A model generated the notes under the pieces. That model did not search any database. It had not been told where the DNA came from and was given only the letters and a program-made list of their open reading frames with translations. From positions 1,288,501 through 1,352,500 of the forward strand of contig WPIO01000105.1 of NCBI GenBank assembly GCA_009760855.2: a DNA stretch of 64,000 bases, read 5' to 3'. This DNA is from Cristatella mucedo (lineage: Eukaryota > Bryozoa > Phylactolaemata > Cristatellidae). Positions within the stretch are counted from its first letter, which is position 1; each line of letters begins with the position of its first letter. Positions 56,920 to 64,000 of the stretch are shown here, one piece after another. Made by a program: the position numbers and the translations under genes.

Positions 56920-58185
56920 CAACAAATTGACCTTGCTAGTAAATTCCAGTCTTGTTTAGGAGCTAATCATTCAACAGAGTCGGCACTGCTTCGGCTGTAT
57001 CGCCACCTACGAAGGAATGCAGACTTAGGTGGATTATCTCTGATTGTTTTGCTCGATCTTTCTGCAGCTTTTGAAAATATCGATCGCCAAAACCTTCTAG
57101 AGCGCCTCTCATCTCGCCCGGGCATCACTGCCACTGCACTGCAATAGTTCAGGTTCAATGGGAGACTCCAGAGTATTGATTTGAATGTACAAAGATCACC
57201 CGAGGAACCTCTGAGTGAGGGATACCTCAGGGTTATACGCTTGGTCCAGATCTTTTCATAGTTTATACTCTCCCTCTTGCGGATCTAATTGTCAGGAACA
57301 ATCTAGGCTTTAACGTCTATGCAAATGACACTTGGTCATACCTTTGCTTTGATGCCCCAAGCCCTTCACCGCGTTGAATTTTCTCAACTTCTGTCCTGCA
57401 TGTATTGATGACATCTGCACATAGATGACAGCAAACATTCTTCAATTGAATGATGATATAGCCAACTTACTATTTAGGGGCAAACCAAGTATGATTCAGA
57501 AATTGGTTACCTTTGCTAACAATCGGCTCAGCTAGCATGTTCCCTATTGAATCTGCACGTAATCTTGGTGTTCTTTTCGAAAGTTACACCTTTCATTAGA
57601 CAACCAAATCAGCTCAACAGTCAAGTCTGCTTACTTTCAGCTACACAACATTGCCACTACATACCACGTCTCGCTGACCTGCACTGGCTACACGTCAAGC
57701 AACGCATCAACTTCAAGGCTTTCCCATTTAAGTCCCTTAATTCTTTGGCTCCACTGTACATATCATATTTATTCCCCCTCCAGGCTAAGCATCGTACCGT
57801 CCGCTTTTTAGAATCTAACCATTTACCTATATCTTGTACGAATCTAAAATCTTGTGAAGATTGTGCCTTTAGTTTGTACGCTCGCAAAGCCTGAAACTCA
57901 CTTCTGACTTGGGTAATGACATATCCTGAATTGAATATCTTAAAGGAAAACTAAAACGCATCTATTCATTACTGCATTTAGTGGGTTCTTGTGATTCTTC
58001 CTTTGTGTGCTTATCTGCGCTCACTGTGTGCATGCTACCACTAACCATGTTTCGCTTGCTGTTCATCGCGCATGCTACCGCTAACCATTAGATCATGCTT
58101 CCTTTACAGCAAATGTAAAGTGCCTAGAAAGAGGTTGAGTTCTCTAAGGGCGCTATAGTAGGTGCATTATTGTCATCATTATTAT
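56920..58185 (+). mobile_element. Old L2-like LINE, RT to 3' end
   Basis: ASKFQSCLGANHSTESALL and LLDLSAAFENIDRQNLLERL (56935-57110) are RT. Decayed PQG and post-RT parts follow. The C-terminal HWLHVKQRINFKAF and QAKHRTVRFLES lie at 57680-57815, then the UTR and terminus near 58110-58185. Part of the post-RT region is deleted near 57655. Stops are many, so this is an older subfamily than the 23- and 44-kb copies. Confidence 0.88.
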
Positions 58186-58379
58186 AAGCGGGAGCAGCTT
58201 TGCGATGGCCTTATTTCGGCCCGAAGGATCTGTACTGGCTGCTTCCTGCCGAATGCGATTAAAAGAGCTAAATTAAAAGTGGCTCCGAAAAAAGCACCCG
58301 AAACTGAGTCGCACTGTCGCTGCTGCCGATCTCTTTAAGCGAGTCAAATTTCCAGCTCAAGAGCTGCTCTACTCTGACG

Positions 58380-58740
58380 CAGACGCCCCAAAGAAGTGCA
58401 GTCTTGTACCTCTTGAAGCACTCGCGATTGCTTTTCGCTCCCTTTAACAAACGGATGTGCCTCTCGCGGAGCCACGCAAGTATGCGGGCGCCTGAAAGCG
58501 CCGGCTCCGCTCCGATTGCAGTTTTTGCCTCAGCAGCGCAGCAAAGTGGTACCGCTGCGAAGTACCGCTATGGACAAATACCTCGATGCGGCGCGCCGAA
58601 TGCCCGCTGAAATTCCGACGAACCCCGAAGGCCACTTTCCAACTTTGAGCGCCTCTAGCATGAAGCCTGAGAGCCGCCGGCGTGGGCTGCAAGCAGGCTA
58701 CGGGTTGGGGCGCTGCCCACAAGTCCGCAGGTGATTATGC
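58380..58740 (+). promoter_or_regulatory. Small CpG island, possible alternative promoter
   Basis: CpG-rich block in an otherwise AT-richer intron. It covers a frame open to a GCAG|GTGATT splice donor. Confidence 0.35.
58516..58730 (+). CDS. Possible alternative first exon
   Basis: The frame is open from ATG 58516 (a second ATG at 58570) through DKYLDAARRMPAEIPTNPEG and SSMKPESRRRGLQAGYGLGR to CCGCAG|GTGATT. It ends with AG, so the exon at 61342 (G, GAG, GCT) would continue in frame with Arg. The CpG island at its start suggests an alternative promoter of the 51-61 kb gene. The donor is weaker than GTAAGT and the peptide is unrecognised, so chance is a real alternative. Confidence 0.3.
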
Positions 58741-58939
58741 ACCCCAAGCCCGAACGAATGCCAACTCTATCAGAGGTTGGTATAGGTGGGTACCGTCTGC
58801 CACTGGGCTGATTGCGACGTCGAGATAGCCGCTGGTTTCCCTGGTATGCAAACGATACTTGGTATTTTTCACTTGCAAAGGTGCGCCACCAAGATGTCCT
58901 CACGCACGACGTGAAGATTTCGCATCGATATTATTGAGC

Positions 58940-59092
58940 CCTATATCAATATATAAATATGTATGATATATGTATATATCAACGTATAATATACATATAT
59001 ATTTATTTATATATACAAATCAATATATATATACATATATATATATAAACTCTATCTGCAAACAATTTATATTTATATATATATATATACAG
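58940..59092. repeat. AT-rich TA/ATAT low-complexity DNA
   Basis: About 150 bp of interrupted TATA and ATATAT sequence. Confidence 0.95.
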
Positions 59093-61341
59093 GTTTTTTT
59101 AAATGGTGTCATCTAGAGGAGCAAGTAAGGAAAAAGACCGGTAACTGGATACCAGGGTTCCAGTTCGCGACCGACTGCCTCGAAGTTTCGGAAACTTTCT
59201 GTCCTGCCGTAGTCCTGACTTTCTGTCCTGCTGCAGTCCGCTTGTATCTTTGCATTGCTCTCTGTACGTACTTTTTCATGGGCATTTATCACTGTCTATA
59301 AGTTTCTATGTCGCGCGACGACTGCGCGGCTAAGGTCGGCATGTACATATATGTGACTAATCAAAATGCCAATGCTGATTGGCCGAACAGCGTTCCCATT
59401 AAATCCCACGTTTTCGTTGACAGCCATTCCATTTCGACTGCAGCGGATGGCGGACGAGCTAGACGGCGTTGAAGCCAACTACCGTTGGGAAACGGGCTAT
59501 GAACGAACCTGGTATTTATAGAATTTATTCCTCTATCGAAGGTTGGGGGACGGTGGTTTGAACTCTTCGGATTTGCGTGAATGCTGGCTCGTGTGAGCAT
59601 GCTTCTTTTTCTATGGACTCACGGCGACGCTGGGTATCCATTCGTACCGCATTGTCGTCGGCAATATTTGACTCCGGGCTTCTGGATCAAATTCTTAGGA
59701 AGCCGTTGCAGACCTCTCGCCTTAAATTGCTACGATGCTGAGACTGGCCAGAAGCAGGTCCATCTGGTTTTCTAGCAGCCCACGTTCAGCGTGCTCGACA
59801 TCCTGGACGGCTTGACAAGCTGCAGGCTGATCTCTGTTTACTGCCGCACGCGTGAGCCAGCTCTCCTTCGAAAGGAGGCTAAGACCGCAGTTTCAGCCGC
59901 CGCGCATGACTGCCGCTAGGTTCCGAGCGCGACCCAGGTTCTGGGTTCGGGTCTCTCAACTAGCTCAGTTATTGCCATCTGCGAGCGGGTCTATAGCCGC
60001 AAAAGCCCTGCTTATGCTTTTTAATAAAGCTGTCGACTCATTCGACCTTCTCGTTTTTTTGCTCACTGTGCCTGTCAATTGCGTGTGGATTCAGTCGGAG
60101 TCGGTTGGCTTACTCTTAGACACCGGGATACATTGATGTGCCATATTGTTGTTGTAGGCCTGGCCAACGCTTTCTCGTTGGCCTCTCATTACGCTACTTG
60201 TTCTGCATTTCGAGATTTTGTAGCCCGTGATCGGTTTGTCCCAGCCGCATACTGTAGCTGTAATGCTAGGTGTGGCTGCAACTCTGTTTATCATCAGTGA
60301 AGATTGTCGTCAGTGTCAAACGCGACTCTCAATATCTCCGGGAGCTAGATGTCACTTAATATCTAGGCAACCCACTATTCATGTTCTGTGATTAATACTG
60401 CAAAATCAATAGTCTGTTACCTTTAACTTGCCAGTGAAAAGTAATTGCAGGTGTGTCTTCTATTGGTCTTAGATATATACCTGGTAGAAAACCTGAGAGG
60501 GGCACGCAAAAGCAACATAGGGGCATGATCCTGTTCTTCTAAGATCGCAGCTGTGCCATAAGTTAATCTTATTCTTGAGATTGAGTTCATGCCTCAGAAT
60601 AAGTCAGGTAACGGTTCAGGATGGGCAGCCCTCGATTAGTGTAAATACAGGGAAGAGTCAGTGAAATTGCAGGGTATTGCTGCATGTGTTCATACATTGC
60701 TCCTCGTGCCGAGACGTCGAATCTCAGCTTTGTTGCCGACTGAGCTATCGATTTTGTGTGGTTCTTTCGTGTGCACTCTAAAGGGTGAGCTATTAGCTTG
60801 CCGTGCACTTGTCTATTTTAAACTCGCTGCAGACTTTAGGAAGAGCTTTTGCAAATGGATCTGTAAGCTATTCCAATAGAGATATGCTTTAGCAAAATCA
60901 GTTCACCCAGCCCAGCAGCATTGCCCCCATTCAGCAGTGAGACTGCATGGTGTTGCAGGGCAGGCACCAAGCCTCCCTGAAGGAGCCGTTGGGGGGGCAC
61001 GATCTCATCGTGGGATATCCGAGACCCTTGTTGTTGGTTCAGTGGTTTGGCTTTGATCTCCTCCTGAACCTTCTCTGGCTTGCCTCAACATTTGACAATG
61101 GCGAATGCAGAGACCGATGCCAACATCGTCTCTGAGGCGTAAAATGTGTGCTGTCTCTACTTCTAATACTACGAGCATCTGAAACACCTCACCCATTCTC
61201 CTGCGATCGTCTGTCACGGTCGCTATGTACTGGGTATACGTTCGTGTTAGTGTGCGCTTTCCCGCTGCCATGCTTTGAGGATTTGTTGGTTGTGCTGCTT
61301 GTGCCCTGCATTTCGTCCAACGCCGTTTGCCTTTTTTGCAG
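59093..61341. other. Intronic DNA, nothing recognised
   Basis: A two-copy direct repeat (ACTTTCTGTCCTGC) lies at about 59197-59235. Otherwise only short frames without motifs, until the acceptor at 61341. Confidence 0.45.
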
Positions 61342-61453
61342 GGAGGCTATCCGCGAGGATGAATCTGGTTCGCTGCAAGCGAGCATCGACGAGCTGCAGA
61401 GAGCCAAGCGTCAGCTTCGCGCCGCCAGGGCGCCGAATCTTCGCATAGGCATG
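61342..61453 (+). CDS. Predicted internal exon, coiled-coil-like, unknown gene
   Basis: A strong acceptor (TTTGCCTTTTTTGCAG) precedes 61342 and a strong donor (ATG|GTGAGT) follows 61453. The 112-bp exon encodes one completing base plus EAIREDESGSLQASIDELQR and AKRQLRAARAPNLRIGM, ending in phase 0. The spacing of Leu, Ile and Ala suggests an amphipathic helix or coiled coil followed by a basic turn. It is phase-compatible with the exon at 51609-51765 (ending CA) and with the frame ending at 58730 (ending AG). No family is recognised. The clean splice sites and the lack of overlapping repeats make it the best-supported exon of this gene; later exons lie beyond the window. Confidence 0.6.
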
Positions 61454-61849
61454 GTGAGTAGTACCTGTCTTCATGGTCGGCCACTCAATTTGAATACAAA
61501 TGAATATGCATTTGCAGACTCAATCCCAGTGATCGTCTAGTCTGATGGCCGCCGATTCTTGTCGATGCAAATGGCCAGAGGCCGGATACAAGTCATTGGT
61601 TATTTCTTAGGAGTTAACTCTTAGTTTGCTAAATGCTTATACTACTTCTTCATAATATTGTTAGAAACTTTTAAATACATGCAGATCACCATGGTTTGGT
61701 ATCGGGCGTATTTGCCCAGACTTTTAAAGCAGTTTTGTGCCATTCAGCAGCACATTTTCATCTGCAATTATAATTGGCTGGTGTTTTCAGTCTTGAATCT
61801 ATAGTTAGTGAGCCTCTCGTAAAGTAATCCATTCCATCACTTCTATGCT
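61454..61849. other. Intronic DNA
   Basis: No feature recognised. Confidence 0.5.
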
Positions 61850-62462
61850 GCCTCATCAACTGGTCATAACATGGCTGCAAGATTGTTCGTCAGATACAAG
61901 AGATGAAGGCATTTGTCTCCTTTGCCGAAGGAGCTGCAATGGCTCTCGGTTGATCAATCAGTACTGAGCAAATATAATTCGTGCTTCGACCCACAAGGAC
62001 ACTGCTATTGCTTTACTATTCATATCTAGTTGAATTGCGAGACTTGTTTAAGCCTCCTCGGGTCATCTGCAGACAATGCATCAGTTGTTCTATTCCTTTT
62101 CCTTAACACGGTTGGCAACAGAAGCATTTGCTCTGCTCGTCTGAGACTATGAAGCTCACTGCCATAGTTCTTCGGCAACGGCATTTTCTCTCCTGCTGCC
62201 GACTGTCACATATTCTTTCCAGCCGCCATGAGCTGCTACTTTCTTTCTACTCACGGCCTCGACGGTTATCCTGACTCAGCTGTGCTTTTCTCTTTCTCTT
62301 GGTTGTGTGAGATGGATTTTGTTAGCTACCACGTTTGCACTGAAAGTCACACCGAGTGAATCTGATCAGAGTGAACTCTAGACGGCACCCTAACGTATAC
62401 AACCCACTGAGTCCCTGTGGCCCATGTGGAATTGCTGATAAAGGTGAATTGCATTGCATTAG
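61850..62462 (+). mobile_element. ACATT-tailed LINE, old 3' copy
   Basis: It aligns over its whole length with 16095-16690: TGTCTCCTTTGCCGAAGGAG, CGGTTGATCAATCAG, CCATGAGCTGCTACTTTC, GTGTGAGATG, and a degenerate GCATTGCATTAG tail. Strongly diverged. Confidence 0.78.
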
Positions 62463-62942
62463 CAGCACTATTGATTTCTAGCCTAGTCTCGGACCAGGTC
62501 TGTGATCCCGCAAAACCGATTGTCATACCTAAGCCGTTACTTGGCGGATTCTAGGTACTGTCGCTTAGATGCATTATTCGAGCGGGGAATGATTGGCGCA
62601 TCCTAAAGTACTTACTTCGGTGCGTTGTAATAGTTCTACCAGTAACCATCATTCGAAAACAGCAACTGTTTTCAATACTACTAGAAATAGCCAGACAGTT
62701 TAATTTTCTATGTTTTCATACTTAGTAGGGTAACCAAGGTGGCAGCATGCACAATTTGTAAGATTTATATTTACTCATGTTAGTAATACCTTATTGTAAT
62801 ATTTTTATCTTGGTTTTGTGCAACACTGTAATGGCTTAGATTAGTGTTAATTCCAATGGTTTGCAGCTAGCGTTGTCCCAGCACTGTATATACAATTTAT
62901 ACGTGTCTGTAAATGAATTTGTGGAATTTCAGACATATCAGA
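62463..62942. other. Unassigned DNA
   Basis: AT-rich; nothing recognised. Confidence 0.5.
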
Positions 62943-62982
62943 TATATGTATATATGTATACACACACACACACACACACACA

Positions 62983-63068
<86 letters not shown>
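62943..63068. repeat. CA and TA microsatellite
   Basis: CA run (62960-62981), TA run, GAGAGAGA, then a longer TA run to 63068. Confidence 0.97.
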
Positions 63069-63069
<1 letters not shown>

Positions 63070-63087
63070 TATATATACTATATATTG

Positions 63088-63462
63088 CTCGAAAGCTGGA
63101 AGGGATCAAAGCAAAGGTACAACTTTGTCATCCGCATAGAAGTGAAAGCCTAGATTGTGTTGGGCAATAACATTATCAAGAGGGAGAGTATTAACCGAGA
63201 AAAGAACCAGACCTAGCACTGAGCCCTGAGGTACCCCATATTTCAGAGGTACCTCGGATGATCTTTGTTCGTTCACATCAATACTCTGGAGTTTCCCACC
63301 GAGATAGGACCTGAACTATTGCAGAGCAGTGCCAGTGATGCCCAGGAAAGATGAGAGACACTCAAGAAGACCTGATGAGGTGATCGATGGTCAAAAGCTG
63401 CCGAAAGATCGAGCAAAACAAGCAAAGATACTCTACCTATATCTGCATTCCTAAATAGGTCG
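63088..63462 (-). mobile_element. Inverted RT segment of a twin-primed L2-like LINE
   Basis: The reverse complement runs from TTTAGGAATGCAGATATAGG through the VPQGSVL-type block to LGFHFYADD and a decayed TQLYLCFDP. It is equivalent to 8471-8838 of the longest copy. It directly abuts, in opposite orientation, the 3' segment of the same family. Confidence 0.9.
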
Positions 63463-63822
63463 TCGTAGGTTCGTGTGCTCCCAAAGCCTGGAATTCACTC
63501 CCGACCAGCGTCAGAACATCCCCTGACCTGGCCACATTTAAAAGGATCTTAAAAACACCTATTTAGGACAGCATTTAGTGGGTCCATGTGATTCGTCCTT
63601 CACGTGCTTATTCGTGCTGACACTGTGCATGCTCCCACTAACCACATTTGCATGCTGACCCTGTGCATGTCACCCCTAACCATGTTATTCATCTTGTTTG
63701 TTTTTCAAGCATGATTTTACTTACCATTTTATTGCATTTTCCTTTGCAGCAAATGTAAAGTGCCTAGAAAGAGATTGAGTTCTCGGGGTGCGCTTTATCA
63801 AGTACATTATTATTATTATTAT
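63463..63822 (+). mobile_element. Sense 3' segment of the twin-primed L2-like LINE
   Basis: It starts inside the C-terminal end (AGGTTCGTGTGCTCCCAAAG) and runs through the UTR to CTTTATCAAGTACATT with an ATT tail. It is equivalent to 9527-9900 of the longest copy; the stretch equivalent to 8838-9527 is missing between the two segments. Confidence 0.92.
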
Positions 63823-64000
63823 ATATATATATAGTGTTTTTAATAGTGAGATATAATGTATTTTTAATATGGTTATATTATGTTTATATGCTATTATATG
63901 TTTGTATATTATTTATAATATGTTAATGTGTTTATAACGTGCTTATAATGTTTTTAATAGTGATATATAAATAGTGTTTTATATATCATTTATATATCAC
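63823..64000. repeat. AT-rich TATA/TTTATA low-complexity DNA
   Basis: TA run followed by degenerate AATAGTG, TTTATAATGTGTTTATA-type repeats to the window end. Confidence 0.9.

Overview
This window is genomic DNA from an animal, probably a marine invertebrate; the species cannot be fixed from sequence. Reasons: spliced exons with GT/AG borders, CpG-rich islands, long dinucleotide microsatellites, and a dense load of non-LTR retrotransposons of the CR1/L2 superfamily with two tRNA-derived SINE families. There is no sign of bacterial gene organisation. Most of the sequence is repeats or apparently non-coding DNA; only a few exons can be supported.

Layout. 1-4.3 kb: mostly unassigned, with two LINE 3' ends. 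4.4-14.1 kb: a degenerate tandem array of seven ~0.5-1.1 kb modules in alternating types A and B (a higher-order dimer), split by a 3.4-kb cluster of L2-like LINEs. The modules keep a common minus-strand reading frame. B modules carry a SINE where A modules keep the empty site. 15-24 kb: LINE and SINE graveyard with long TA/CT repeats and a perfect 50-bp palindrome. 24.5-28 kb: GC-rich DNA with GCN repeats and an old ~350-bp duplication. 28.7-37.6 kb: a predicted two-exon host gene on the plus strand (CpG-island first exon, microsatellite-packed 6-kb intron, second exon with stop and poly(A) signal; 184 aa, product unknown). 38-50 kb: mostly unassigned DNA with LINE and SINE fragments.

50.5-61.5 kb: a second probable plus-strand host gene of unknown identity, with a CpG island, an exon at 51609-51765 and a phase-compatible exon at 61342-61453. 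A second CpG island near 58.5 kb has a possible alternative first exon that also fits the 61.3-kb exon. The 9.6-kb intron contains SINEs, L2 copies and an old broken Ty3/gypsy integrase fossil. 61.8-64 kb: LINE fragments, TA/CA repeats and a classic 5'-inverted (twin-primed) L2 insertion.

The repeats interact. SINE-B ends in a tail copied from the 3' end of the L2-like LINE, so the LINE very likely supplies its retrotransposition machinery. L2 copies have landed in the module array and in the Ty3/gypsy fossil, which gives a relative order of events. All family calls are by eye; no search was run.
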